Position numbers and translations under genes: made by a program
In this document: piece by piece, positions 1 through 8,215 of the stretch
Layout: each line of letters starts with the position of its first letter
Position numbering within the stretch: position 1 is the stretch's first letter
Notes under the pieces: model-generated
What the model was told of the DNA's origin: nothing
The model's input: only the letters and a program-made list of their open reading frames with translations
The model's database searches: none
Assembly: GCA_001464715.1 (NCBI GenBank)
Contig: LNDT01000039.1
Span: 40,001-104,000 of the forward strand
Source of the DNA: Bdellovibrionales bacterium Ga0074137
GTDB taxonomy: Bacteria; Bdellovibrionota; Bdellovibrionia; Bdellovibrionales; JAMPXM01
DNA: 64,000 nt
Direction: 5' to 3'

Positions 1-1
1 T

Positions 2-211
2 GTCGGGCTTGATGATGACTACAATTACGTGATGCGTCCTATCTTCCAAATGGGACCTTTGATGCGCGCTCTTGATGGCAAACTTTCTGGGCAGATCGAA
101 CCCAGCGGTCAGCTTCCGACCTTTATGGCCGAGATCGAGGACAACAAGATTCCGTTCCCACGCTCGAAGTTTGTCGCACCATCCCAACGCGCCCCGACAA
201 AAGCGGGATAA
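2..211 (+). CDS. C-terminal fragment of an unknown protein
   Basis: An open frame enters from the left edge and stops at 211, giving about 69 C-terminal residues. The visible part has no recognisable domain. It contains a stretch reading ALDGKLSGQIEPSGQLP and then a basic, proline-containing tail, which would fit the last strands of a repetitive beta-rich envelope protein of the AsmA/GspN kind. That is only an impression. The reading frame is open from the first base and the next gene starts about 50 nt downstream on the same strand. Confidence 0.5.
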   Translation, partial: VGLDDDYNYVMRPIFQMGPLMRALDGKLSGQIEPSGQLPTFMAEIEDNKIPFPRSKFVAPSQRAPTKAG

Positions 212-259
212 TCGCCGAAACAGTGCACGGCGTAGCCGATTTCAATTAGAATTTCGGCC

Positions 260-1441
260 GTGCAAGCACCGCTTCTTTTAAGCTGTAAACTGACAAACGC
301 AGCGCTCAAATTTCTTGAGCGACGGGGCGAGGATCTTGAGCCACTTTACGAGCGGTTCGACTGGCCCCTGCATTATCTTCGCGATTCATCGTCATGGCTT
401 GAAGCCGATCGTCTTGAATACGTTTTAAAAACACTCAATGAGCTTTTTGGAAAACGTGTTGAAGCCGAAACCGGCGTCGATTTTTTCTCGGCCGTCGGGC
501 ATGCGTCTCCGGGACTTCGCGCATGGGGTGCCCTGGACAGCGTTCTAAAGATCGTTCCCGGTGTGCGCGATCTTTATCACCAGCCGGATCGTTTTCTGGC
601 GTCGTTCATTTCTCCGCAGCCGCAAATTCAAGGTCTTCAACACACCGACGAGAACGTCGTTTTTCGTATCGGATTTTCTGACGACCGCATGCCGCACACC
701 GCGCGCTATTTACGAGCAGTCTTGGAATCGCTTCCTGAATTTATCGGAAAACCCCGCACGCATGTTTTGTGGAATCACGGTCACGTCTCGATCGAGTGGT
801 CCGAGCGTCAAGTTCCGTTCGTGAGTCACGGCGTCGCCGCTGTCAATGAAGGACCAAGCCTAAGTCCCGACCTTTTGCGAACGATCCTTGTCGATCTCGC
901 AACAGCGCAGCGCGATCTTGAAAGCACGCGCCGTCAGCTTCAGGAAAAAGATATTTTAATTCAGGGCCTTCAAGCGCAATCGAAACTTGACGCCGAAGCG
1001 CAGAAGGTCGAGCGATCAGCGGCCCGATCGGCGACAAGATCTGCAGAAAAAGTTCCGGCGATGCCAGCGCCGACCGTGTCTGGGGTCCTAGTGAAAAACG
1101 TCGAGCAAGCACTTTACGAAATTTATAAGCTGGGTGATTATTTCGCGCGCGCTCAGCAGATTGTGACGTTACTTCGAGCACCGCGCGCCCCGATGTCTCC
1201 GCTTCAAGCCGATGCCTTGATCAAACGCACGGCTTGGGACCGAGTGTCTGGCGAAGCGCCACTGGCGATTCGAAATGCGGCCATGTTGCTTCGCGGGGAA
1301 AATGTCCCCGGACTCGAAGCAAAATTGCGCGAGGAAGATGCGTCAGCCACTTTGGGTGCCGATGAACTTACGGCGCGCATGACGCCGCAGCTTTCGACGA
1401 AGACGCCCAGTTTTTTTGATCAAGCAAAACCATCCAGTTAA
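260..1441 (+). CDS. Hypothetical protein with central coiled coil
   Basis: 393 aa from a GTG start; no strong Shine-Dalgarno sequence is visible, so the start is uncertain. Residues 1-185 form a compact alpha/beta domain. It loosely resembles the N-terminal ligand domains of some AraC-type regulators (a long helix pair, then a [14 protein letters not shown] segment), but no AraC HTH follows. Residues about 205-260 are a charged predicted coiled coil ([12 protein letters not shown]) and an Ala/Arg-rich linker. Residues 270-390 form a second helical domain. There is no signal peptide or membrane segment, so it is probably cytoplasmic. It ends 19 nt before eno. I do not assign a function. Confidence 0.8.
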   Translation: MQAPLLLSCKLTNAALKFLERRGEDLEPLYERFDWPLHYLRDSSSWLEADRLEYVLKTLNELFGKRVEAETGVDFFSAVGHASPGLRAWGALDSVLKIVPGVRDLYHQPDRFLASFISPQPQIQGLQHTDENVVFRIGFSDDRMPHTARYLRAVLESLPEFIGKPRTHVLWNHGHVSIEWSERQVPFVSHGVAAVNEGPSLSPDLLRTILVDLATAQRDLESTRRQLQEKDILIQGLQAQSKLDAEAQKVERSAARSATRSAEKVPAMPAPTVSGVLVKNVEQALYEIYKLGDYFARAQQIVTLLRAPRAPMSPLQADALIKRTAWDRVSGEAPLAIRNAAMLLRGENVPGLEAKLREEDASATLGADELTARMTPQLSTKTPSFFDQAKPSS

Positions 1442-1460
1442 CGTCAACCAGGAGCCCTTC

Positions 1461-2747
1461 ATGTCCATCATCACCGCAGTTTTTGCCCGCGAGATTCTTG
1501 ATAGCCGCGGAAATCCAACCGTCGAAGTCGACGTTCTTCTGGATGGCGGAGCTATGGGACGAGCGGCAGTTCCCAGCGGAGCATCGACCGGCGCTCACGA
1601 GGCGATGGAACTTCGCGACGGGGATAAAAATCGTTACCTTGGAAAAGGTGTGGAGAAAGCTGTTAAGGTGGTGAACACCGAGATCGCCGATGAAGTCGTT
1701 GGTCTTGAGGCTTTTGACCAAGAAGGCCTCGATAAAGTTTTGCGCGAGCTTGATGGAACAGAAAACAAATCCAAACTCGGAGCCAACGCGATTTTGGGAG
1801 TATCACTGGCGTGTGCAAAAGCGGCAGCCCTTTCTTCGGGACTTCCGCTTTACCGTTATGTCGGCGGTGTTTCTGCCAGAAAACTTCCCGTACCCTTGAT
1901 GAATATTTTGAATGGTGGAGCACACGCGGACAATGGGCTCGACGTGCAAGAATTTATGATTGCTCCGATTGTCGGCGGAAGTTTTCGCGAATCACTTCGC
2001 GCGGGTGCTGAAGTCTTTCACACACTTAAAAAAATTCTTTCTAAAAAAGGTCTTTCAACCGGCGTGGGTGATGAGGGTGGTTTTGCACCCAAACTAAAAT
2101 CCAACCGCGAAGCCATGGAACTTGTGACGGAAGCGATTTCGGCCGCTGGTTACAAAGTGGGCGTCGATATTTTCTTGGCTCTCGATGTCGCGGCGACCGA
2201 GCTGTATGAGGGTGGAAAGTATCGCTGGGAAGGCGGCTCGCTGACGGGCGAGCAGCTTGGCGACGTTTATCGTTCTTGGGCGAAGGACTTTTCATTGGTG
2301 AGCATCGAGGACGGATTTTCTGAAGACGATTGGGCGTCTTGGATTTCGTTCAACGGAAGAGACGGTGGGTCGCAAGGATCAAAGCTTCAGATCGTTGGCG
2401 ATGATTTGTTTGTGACGAACCCAAAGCGCGTGGCCCGCGGAATTAAAGAGTCGGCAGCGAACGCTCTTTTGGTGAAAGTAAATCAAATCGGAACTTTGTC
2501 GGAAACATGCGAGGCCGTCGAAATGGCGTCGAACGCGAAAATGCACACGGTGATGTCGCATCGTTCGGGTGAGACCGAAGATGCGACCATTGCAGACCTT
2601 GCGGTCGCATTGAAGTGTCAGCAGATTAAGACAGGAAGCCTCTGCCGCGGCGAACGCACGGCGAAGTACAATCAACTTTTGAGAATTGAAGAAGACCTTG
2701 GTCGAGCAGCCCAGTTTTGGGGTCGCGATGCTTTTTTCACACGCTAG
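1461..2747 (+). CDS. eno: Enolase (phosphopyruvate hydratase)
   Basis: 428 aa, the usual length. It interconverts 2-phosphoglycerate and phosphoenolpyruvate in glycolysis and may also sit in the RNA degradosome. The N-terminus has [16 protein letters not shown], the metal site lies around GDDLFVTNP near residue 315, the catalytic lysine is in LLVKVNQIG near 337, and the signature loop SHRSGETED is near 364. ATG 1461 is chosen because AGGAG lies 6 nt upstream at 1450-1454. The longer frame opening at 1416 would add a non-homologous extension that overlaps the previous gene. The next gene is FtsB-like, the same eno-ftsB neighbourhood as in gammaproteobacteria. Confidence 0.98.
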   Translation: MSIITAVFAREILDSRGNPTVEVDVLLDGGAMGRAAVPSGASTGAHEAMELRDGDKNRYLGKGVEKAVKVVNTEIADEVVGLEAFDQEGLDKVLRELDGTENKSKLGANAILGVSLACAKAAALSSGLPLYRYVGGVSARKLPVPLMNILNGGAHADNGLDVQEFMIAPIVGGSFRESLRAGAEVFHTLKKILSKKGLSTGVGDEGGFAPKLKSNREAMELVTEAISAAGYKVGVDIFLALDVAATELYEGGKYRWEGGSLTGEQLGDVYRSWAKDFSLVSIEDGFSEDDWASWISFNGRDGGSQGSKLQIVGDDLFVTNPKRVARGIKESAANALLVKVNQIGTLSETCEAVEMASNAKMHTVMSHRSGETEDATIADLAVALKCQQIKTGSLCRGERTAKYNQLLRIEEDLGRAAQFWGRDAFFTR

Positions 2748-2803
2748 GGTCTTGTGACTTGGCGTGTGTAGGTTCAAAATAAGAACCGGAGGGCCTTCGT
2801 TCG

Positions 2804-3139
2804 ATGGAGATCTTTTTTAGATCCTGCCGTGATCTTTTGCAGCATCCGCTGAAAATCTTTGTCATTGCGGGTGTGCTCGCCACGACGGTCGTCGTTTTGG
2901 ATGGAGCTTTGTTTCGCATTTGGAGTTTGAATCGCGACCACGAACGCTTGGCCGCGCGCATCGAATCTTTAAAAGTTTCGGTCAAAGATAAAGAACTGCG
3001 ACTTTTAGAAGCCAGTCGACCTGAGTTCATTGAGCGACAGGTTCGTGAGCAACTCGATTTCGTTCGAGATGGCGATCTTGTTTTCGTCTTTTCCGACACA
3101 CCCCAATTCTCGCCGGCCAGCGAAAAAGCTTCGCGCTAA
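2804..3139 (+). CDS. ftsB: FtsB/DivIC-family septum formation protein
   Basis: 111 aa. There is a short cytoplasmic N-terminus, one membrane segment at about residues 18-35 (IFVIAGVLATTVVVLDGALF), then a periplasmic coiled coil (NRDHERLAARIESLKVSVKDK, split here as it runs on) and the typical ending in which a glutamate/arginine helix precedes FVRDGDLVFVF. This is the architecture of FtsB/DivIC, which bridges FtsQ and FtsL in the divisome. It follows eno by 57 nt, an arrangement seen in many proteobacteria. A GGAGGG ribosome site lies at about 2786-2791. Sequence identity in the family is low, so the assignment rests on architecture and position. Confidence 0.85.
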   Translation: MEIFFRSCRDLLQHPLKIFVIAGVLATTVVVLDGALFRIWSLNRDHERLAARIESLKVSVKDKELRLLEASRPEFIERQVREQLDFVRDGDLVFVFSDTPQFSPASEKASR

Positions 3140-3152
3140 CAGCGTCTCGCCA

Positions 3153-3185
3153 TTGCGTCTAGACAGTTTTGTACCTATAACTGTC
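3153..3185 (+). promoter_or_regulatory. Promoter with inverted-repeat operator before the HTH gene
   Basis: A TTGCGT hexamer (3153-3158), a 17-nt spacer and TATAAC (3176-3181) make a sigma-70-like promoter. A perfect 7-bp inverted repeat, GACAGTT (3162-3168) and AACTGTC (3179-3185), lies in the spacer and overlaps the -10 element. A protein bound there would block polymerase, so autorepression by the adjacent HTH protein is the simple reading. The expected start of transcription is near 3188. Confidence 0.45.
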
Positions 3186-3213
3186 AGTCATGAAATCTGA
3201 GTTGAGGCCCGAA

Positions 3214-3531
3214 ATGGAAGTCAGCACGTCGTATCAGGCAGAATTTAAATGTCCCGAGTTTTCACCGTCGGCGATCATGGACCTTCGCTGTCGTCTTGGC
3301 CAGAGTCGCGCAGATTTTGCGCGATCCTTTGGCGTATCGCTTGAGATGATCTATGCGTGGGAAAGCGGACAAAGTGTTCCCAGTGTTCTCGAGCGATCGT
3401 GCATGGTTCGCTTGAGCCAACAAGCCGAACAGTACTCCGACAAAACAGCGTTACGTCCCGCACTGGAATGTGCGCTGCGCGACCAAAAGGTTTCGCAGAT
3501 TCACTCGGACCAGGTGACGCTCGCCAATTGA
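3214..3531 (+). CDS. Small helix-turn-helix (XRE-like) regulator
   Basis: 105 aa from ATG 3214, which has GAGG 6 nt upstream. ATG 3190 in the same frame would give 113 aa but has no ribosome site and sits about 2 nt from the predicted transcription start. Residues about 20-60 form an HTH of the Cro/CI or MqsA-antitoxin type: LRCRLGQSRADFARSFGVS, then an EMIYAWESG recognition helix and VPS. The remaining 45 residues are helical without a clear domain. It lies 17 nt upstream of polA and may be cotranscribed with it. The promoter contains a perfect inverted repeat that it may bind itself. No toxin partner is adjacent. Confidence 0.8.
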   Translation: MEVSTSYQAEFKCPEFSPSAIMDLRCRLGQSRADFARSFGVSLEMIYAWESGQSVPSVLERSCMVRLSQQAEQYSDKTALRPALECALRDQKVSQIHSDQVTLAN

Positions 3532-3548
3532 ACGGCTAGATCAAGTTC

Positions 3549-6338
3549 ATGAGTTCCAGCAAAAAACAGTCTCTCTATCTTGTCGATGTCAGCTCGATGT
3601 TTTTTCGCGCGTTCTATGCGATTCGTCCATTGACGAGCCCATCGGGTGTCCCAGTGAATGCGATCTATGGTTTTTTGACGATGGTCATGAAGCTGATGCG
3701 CGAAATTCGACCTGACTACATCGCTTTTTGTTTTGATCGACCCGAACCAAGTTTTCGAAAAGACATGGATGTTCGCTACAAAGCCAATCGCACCGAACTT
3801 CCCGAAGACCTCGCCCCGCAAATGCCGTGGTTTCGAAAAATTTCGGAAGCCCTTGGCGTCGCGTGTTTTGATCGCCTTGGTTTTGAAGCCGATGACATCA
3901 TCGGCACTTTAACTCGTGTCGGAAAGTCCCACGGACTTGATGTCGTGATCGTGAGCGGCGACAAAGATTTTGCTCAGCTGATCGAGCCTGGCGTCGTTTT
4001 GTACGACACGATGAAGGATGTTCGCTATGATTCGCATCTTGCTTTGGAGAAGTGGGGCGTCCCGCCTGAACAGATGATCGACTTTTTGGCTCTGGTCGGC
4101 GATTCGTCGGACAATATTCCAGGTGTCGCGGGCATCGGGCCCAAGGGCGCACAAAAACTTCTGCAGCAGTTTAAATCTCTGGAAGAAATTTATGCGAACG
4201 TGGAATCCGTCAAGCCCGATGGCATCCGCAAGAAACTTGAAGTCAGTCAGCATGAAGCGATCTTGTCGAAAAAACTTGTGACGATCGTGCAAGACGTTCC
4301 TCTCGGTCTGCCGCTGGAGACGCGGGCAGGGATCGAGTCTTTGCGAATGAGATCTTTGAACGAAGCCGAACGGGTCCTTGTTCAGGGCTATTTCGACGAG
4401 CTTGGTTTTAAAAGTTTGGCGAAGCAGTTTTTTGGTTCAAGTGCCGCGGCGTCGGGCGGATCGGCGGGCGCATCCGCCGAAGGCGGTGGCGACGCGGCCT
4501 CGGGCTCAACCACGACGGCGGCTCTTGGTTCAGCGGCATCGCCAGTGGACACGGCATCCTCGGCTGGTGGCTCGACTTCATCGACGGGCGACGCAGCCTC
4601 GTCCTCCGGAATGTCGCAGGCAACTCTGCCCGACGGCAATTCGCCGCTCGTGCCAGGCCCTTACTGGCCCGAATCACGCCTTGAAATTTCCGATCTTCAG
4701 AAAAAACTTTCTGGCTTCGCTCAAGAAAAGGAAATCTGGGTCATTCATTCGGAACGCGGAGTGATTGTCGGTTTTGACGGTGCAGCCTATCAGTTGGCTG
4801 GTGATCCCGAGGACTTACCGCAAGCTTTAAAGGGTCGGCGTTTGGCGGGATTTGACGTGAAAGATTTTGCGCACCGCTATCGACTCACTGATTTTTCTGT
4901 CGAGTGGGATGCGAAGTTGGCTGCTTTTGTCGAGCACGCGGGTTCTGTTGATACCGTTCACGAGTTATTTACGAAGTACATTGGCCTCACATTGCCGGAT
5001 CTCGCCTCGGCGTCGCAGTGGCTGGCGTGGCATTTTGCCCTTCGGCGCGCGATCGAAGGAAAGCTTGAAGCCGTGAACGGCCGAAAAGTTTTGGCGCAGT
5101 ACGATCTCCCCTTGATTCCGATTCTCTACCGCATGGAGGTCAAAGGCCTTCAGGTCGACCGCGACGCTTTGGCCGCGTATTCAAAAGAGCTTGGCGCCGA
5201 GATACAAACGACGGAAGCAGAGATTCATGAACTGAGTGGCGACACATTTAATATCGGTAGCCCAAAACAAATGGGCCAAGTTCTGTTTGGAAAAATGGGC
5301 CTCCCCTCTGGAAAAAAAACGAAAACAGGTTTTTCAACCGACAACGAGGTTCTTGAAGCCATCGAACATCCGATTGCTAAGAAAATTCTCAACTGGCGCG
5401 AGCTCACAAAACTCAAGTCGACATATGTGGATGCCATTCCGGCATTGGCCGACAGTGACGGGCGAGTTCACACGACGTTCAATCAAGCGTTGGCGGTGAC
5501 GGGACGACTTTCCAGCACAAATCCCAATCTTCAAAACATTCCGATCCGAACCGAGCGCGGCGCGCGCATCCGAAAAAGTTTTATTGCAGCCCGTGGTCGA
5601 AAACTCGTTAGCGCCGATTACAGTCAGATCGAACTGCGAGTCTTAGCTGAAATCACGGAGGACCCAGGTCTTGTTCGTGCCTTCGAGCAAGGTCACGACA
5701 TACACACGGCGACCGCGGCGGAAATTTTTGAAACTCCGATCAAGGACGTCACTCGTGAAATGCGAAGCCAAGCCAAGGCCGTGAACTTTGGTCTTGCGTA
5801 CGGACAAGGCGCTTTTGGTCTTGCAGAAACGCTTGGTATTTCACGAAGCGAAGCGACTCAGATTATTGGTCGCTACTTCACTCGGTTTGCGCGGGTGAAG
5901 GACTACATGAACGACACGATCGAAAGCTCAAAGAAACTTGGGTACGTCGAAACGATTTTCGGTCGGCGTCGGTACATCCCCGAATTTAAGTCTTCGAATG
6001 GTGCTGTCAGAAAGTTCGGCGAGCGCGCGGCGATCAATGCCCCAATCCAAGGGGCGGCGAGTGACTTGGTAAAGAAGGCGATGATTGATGTCGATCGGAT
6101 TTTAAAAGAACGGCGCGATGTCGATCTCATTCTTCAAGTGCACGACGAACTGCTTTTTGAAGTCGACGATGGTGTCTTGGGGCTTGGTGCAGATCCGACA
6201 ACTGAGGAAATGAACCGCGCCGCACAAAGTGCGCCGATTGTAGAGCAGATAAAATCGGCGATGGAAAATGCGGCCCAATTTAAAGTGCCGCTGGTTGTGA
6301 ACGTGGGTATTGCGCAAAACTGGCAAGACGCCCACTAG
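3549..6338 (+). CDS. polA: DNA polymerase I, proofreading domain degenerate
   Basis: 929 aa. Replication gap filling, Okazaki primer removal and repair. Residues 1-290 are the 5'-3' exonuclease/FEN domain (DVSSMFFRAFYAIRP, GFEADDIIGT, VSGDKDFAQL, GVAGIGPKGA). Residues about 298-360 are an Ala/Ser/Gly linker unusual for the family. Residues about 375-530 occupy the 3'-5' exonuclease fold but lack the DxE of motif I (HSERGV instead of DTET) and the YxxxD of motif III, so proofreading is probably lost. Residues 535-929 are the polymerase, with SADYSQIELR (motif A), RSQAKAVNFGLAYG (motif B) and LQVHDELLFE (motif C) intact. It follows the small HTH gene by 17 nt. Confidence 0.97.
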   Translation: MSSSKKQSLYLVDVSSMFFRAFYAIRPLTSPSGVPVNAIYGFLTMVMKLMREIRPDYIAFCFDRPEPSFRKDMDVRYKANRTELPEDLAPQMPWFRKISEALGVACFDRLGFEADDIIGTLTRVGKSHGLDVVIVSGDKDFAQLIEPGVVLYDTMKDVRYDSHLALEKWGVPPEQMIDFLALVGDSSDNIPGVAGIGPKGAQKLLQQFKSLEEIYANVESVKPDGIRKKLEVSQHEAILSKKLVTIVQDVPLGLPLETRAGIESLRMRSLNEAERVLVQGYFDELGFKSLAKQFFGSSAAASGGSAGASAEGGGDAASGSTTTAALGSAASPVDTASSAGGSTSSTGDAASSSGMSQATLPDGNSPLVPGPYWPESRLEISDLQKKLSGFAQEKEIWVIHSERGVIVGFDGAAYQLAGDPEDLPQALKGRRLAGFDVKDFAHRYRLTDFSVEWDAKLAAFVEHAGSVDTVHELFTKYIGLTLPDLASASQWLAWHFALRRAIEGKLEAVNGRKVLAQYDLPLIPILYRMEVKGLQVDRDALAAYSKELGAEIQTTEAEIHELSGDTFNIGSPKQMGQVLFGKMGLPSGKKTKTGFSTDNEVLEAIEHPIAKKILNWRELTKLKSTYVDAIPALADSDGRVHTTFNQALAVTGRLSSTNPNLQNIPIRTERGARIRKSFIAARGRKLVSADYSQIELRVLAEITEDPGLVRAFEQGHDIHTATAAEIFETPIKDVTREMRSQAKAVNFGLAYGQGAFGLAETLGISRSEATQIIGRYFTRFARVKDYMNDTIESSKKLGYVETIFGRRRYIPEFKSSNGAVRKFGERAAINAPIQGAASDLVKKAMIDVDRILKERRDVDLILQVHDELLFEVDDGVLGLGADPTTEEMNRAAQSAPIVEQIKSAMENAAQFKVPLVVNVGIAQNWQDAH

Positions 6339-6364
6339 GGCGCCCCAAAAGTTACACGTCTCCG

Positions 6365-6949
6365 TTATTTTCGTGTTTCCCAGCCGACAACGCGGCCGGC
6401 TTCGAAGATCACAGTGCGCTTCTCGGTCATGTAGCCCTCGCTCGATGTGACTTGTTCAGAGTACTTCCAACGTTCGTTTCCGTAGATGGGATTACCTGCG
6501 ACTTCCACATCGTCGGGCGGTCCCCATGCTTCTTTCACGGCCTGCTTTGTCATACCAGCGGCGACATCGTTCTCATCGATCAGTGTCTGCATGTCAAAAG
6601 GGTGAGTGATCTGGTCGCCGTCAACTCCGCGTGATTTCAAATAGCGTTCACGGGCCTCAGGTGAAGACAGAGATAGGTACTCAAGGCGCTCGCCGTCCGA
6701 GCGAAGATGAGGTTTTGCTTTGTAGTAGTCCTCGCGCTCGCCGCGGCCTTCAATCATTTTCTCTCGACGTTTCAGTATCTCTCGATGGGCCGAGGGGCTC
6801 GCCGAAAGAGAATACGAGCGCGAGTCTGAAGGTTGTCTTCGATCAAGGAAAGCGCATCCTGCGAAAATAGTAATCAGAGTGACCAATGCCATGATCCGCA
6901 GTGCTGTTTTCATTGCTCGCTGGCATTCCGAGACTTTGGTCTGTTCCAT
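6365..6949 (-). CDS. Putative lipoprotein of unknown function
   Basis: 194 aa. ATG 6949 is chosen because AAGGAG lies about 7 nt upstream on the minus strand. The longer frame to 7177 would overlap the divergent FliL-like gene. A second in-frame Met 12 codons in begins a hydrophobic segment ending in LITIFAGC, which resembles a lipobox (Phe at -3 is atypical). The mature protein is charged: an Arg/Glu-rich helix, then a C-terminal globular part with GMTKQAVKEAWGPPDDVE and NERWKYSE. That pattern is common in SmpA/OmlA-type lipoproteins (BamE fold), where a short repeat precedes W-G-x-P. This resemblance is suggestive only. It converges on polA, 26 nt apart. Confidence 0.75.
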   Translation of the reverse strand: MEQTKVSECQRAMKTALRIMALVTLITIFAGCAFLDRRQPSDSRSYSLSASPSAHREILKRREKMIEGRGEREDYYKAKPHLRSDGERLEYLSLSSPEARERYLKSRGVDGDQITHPFDMQTLIDENDVAAGMTKQAVKEAWGPPDDVEVAGNPIYGNERWKYSEQVTSSEGYMTEKRTVIFEAGRVVGWETRK

Positions 6950-7055
6950 CAGACGCTCCTTCTTTGTATTCAAAGGACCTATCGGTCGACACCGTCTCGT
7001 TTTGAACAGAAAAAGTGTGTGATCGGGCTTTTGTCTGTGACAAACTACGAGGGCA

Positions 7056-8096
7056 ATGGCGAATGAAACTCCTAAAGACGAAATGATTGACCTGGAAGGT
7101 CTGGTTCGCGATATCGACCTGACGCCGACAAGCCAGATCGCCGCGGCCGAGGCGCGAGGCGAAGCGCCAGCGCCCAATCAGCCGATTCATGCCGAAGCAC
7201 TTTCGGCCGACGAAATCGACAATCTACTGATGGAAGAAGATCCCGAAATGGCGGCGCAAATTGCTGCGATCCGCGCCGGCGGACTTGAAGAGGCGAAGGT
7301 CGATTCAAGTGCCAAGAAAGATCTCAGCGAACCTCTTATCGACCCGGTGGCCATCGATGGTTTGAAGCCCACGGGCCGACAGCGTCTGTCCTTTTTCTTT
7401 CTCAAAATCGGTAGCCGACTTCGCGCCATCAGGGCTCTTGCAGTTCGGTCCGTCACAGATTCGAAAGGATTGCTGTCGGAATTAAAAGTTCGCCTCGTCA
7501 TTGGACTAAAAAGTCAGCTTCGAAATACTTCGACATTTTTTGGAACGAAAACTTCTTGGCTTCGCTCAAGGTCACTGGGGCAGAAATTGTCGCTGATTTT
7601 GGTTCTAGCCGCTCTTGCTGGACTTTTCGTGATTGCTTCGATGACGGTGAAAGGCACGCTCTTACCTAAAAACGATAAAGTTTGGGTCGCAAGTTTCAGT
7701 GATCTCGCCGATGGTGTTTTCACCTACGACGCGAAAGGAAGTTTTGAGGACTTCAACGACCCACTTCTACATCCTGAATTTGTCGTCTTGGTCGAGCGCA
7801 TTGTCGTCAATTTGCGTCGGACTGCGGAAGCTGCCGCGGGAGCATTCCCGATGGCCGCCTTCGAACTGTATCTTCAGACCGACAATCAAGATTCCGCTGT
7901 CGAGATCAAAGATCGAGATGTTGAAATTCGCGATGCGATTGCACGATCGGTCGAGCGTGTGACGTACCCGGAACTCGCTGGCGAAGAGGGAAAAAATAAG
8001 CTCAAGCTTTTGATCCGAAAGGATCTGAATTCACTTTTGACGAAGGGTAAAGTTCGTCGCGTTTTCTTTAAAACTCTGGTTCTAAACCCAGAATAG
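7056..8096 (+). CDS. FliL-like membrane protein with long cytoplasmic N-terminus
   Basis: 346 aa. A single membrane helix at about residues 178-196 is followed by a periplasmic domain (235-346). Its end (RDVEIRDAIARSVER, GKNKLKLLIRKDLNSLL, KVRRVFFKTLVL) has the FliL pattern. FliL proteins sit around flagellar stators and are usually 150-180 aa. Here about 175 extra cytoplasmic residues precede the helix. Residues 49-58 read LSADEIDNLL, very like the FliM N-terminal peptide LSQxEIDALL that binds CheY-P. The start ATG 7056 follows GAGGG closely. No flagellar gene is adjacent, so it may belong to another motility or stator complex. Confidence 0.75.
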   Translation: MANETPKDEMIDLEGLVRDIDLTPTSQIAAAEARGEAPAPNQPIHAEALSADEIDNLLMEEDPEMAAQIAAIRAGGLEEAKVDSSAKKDLSEPLIDPVAIDGLKPTGRQRLSFFFLKIGSRLRAIRALAVRSVTDSKGLLSELKVRLVIGLKSQLRNTSTFFGTKTSWLRSRSLGQKLSLILVLAALAGLFVIASMTVKGTLLPKNDKVWVASFSDLADGVFTYDAKGSFEDFNDPLLHPEFVVLVERIVVNLRRTAEAAAGAFPMAAFELYLQTDNQDSAVEIKDRDVEIRDAIARSVERVTYPELAGEEGKNKLKLLIRKDLNSLLTKGKVRRVFFKTLVLNPE

Positions 8097-8215
8097 AAAC
8101 CAGGCCCGAGTAAAAATTTGGGCCCGAAAAAGTACCGCGCTGCTCGGCGCTTAGCTAGAAGTGCGCCGCGCAGGGCTTGGCCGCCGCAGCGGCTCTTCGA
8201 TTAACCTATGAAGCC

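Noticed and set aside
6338..6365. GCCC/GGGC hairpin between polA and the convergent lipoprotein
   Set aside because: Only 4 bp with no T-run on either strand; too weak to call a terminator.
8103..8124. GGCCC/GGGCC inverted repeat between two convergent genes
   Set aside because: The 12-nt loop and missing U-tract make a terminator call unsafe, although one is expected here.
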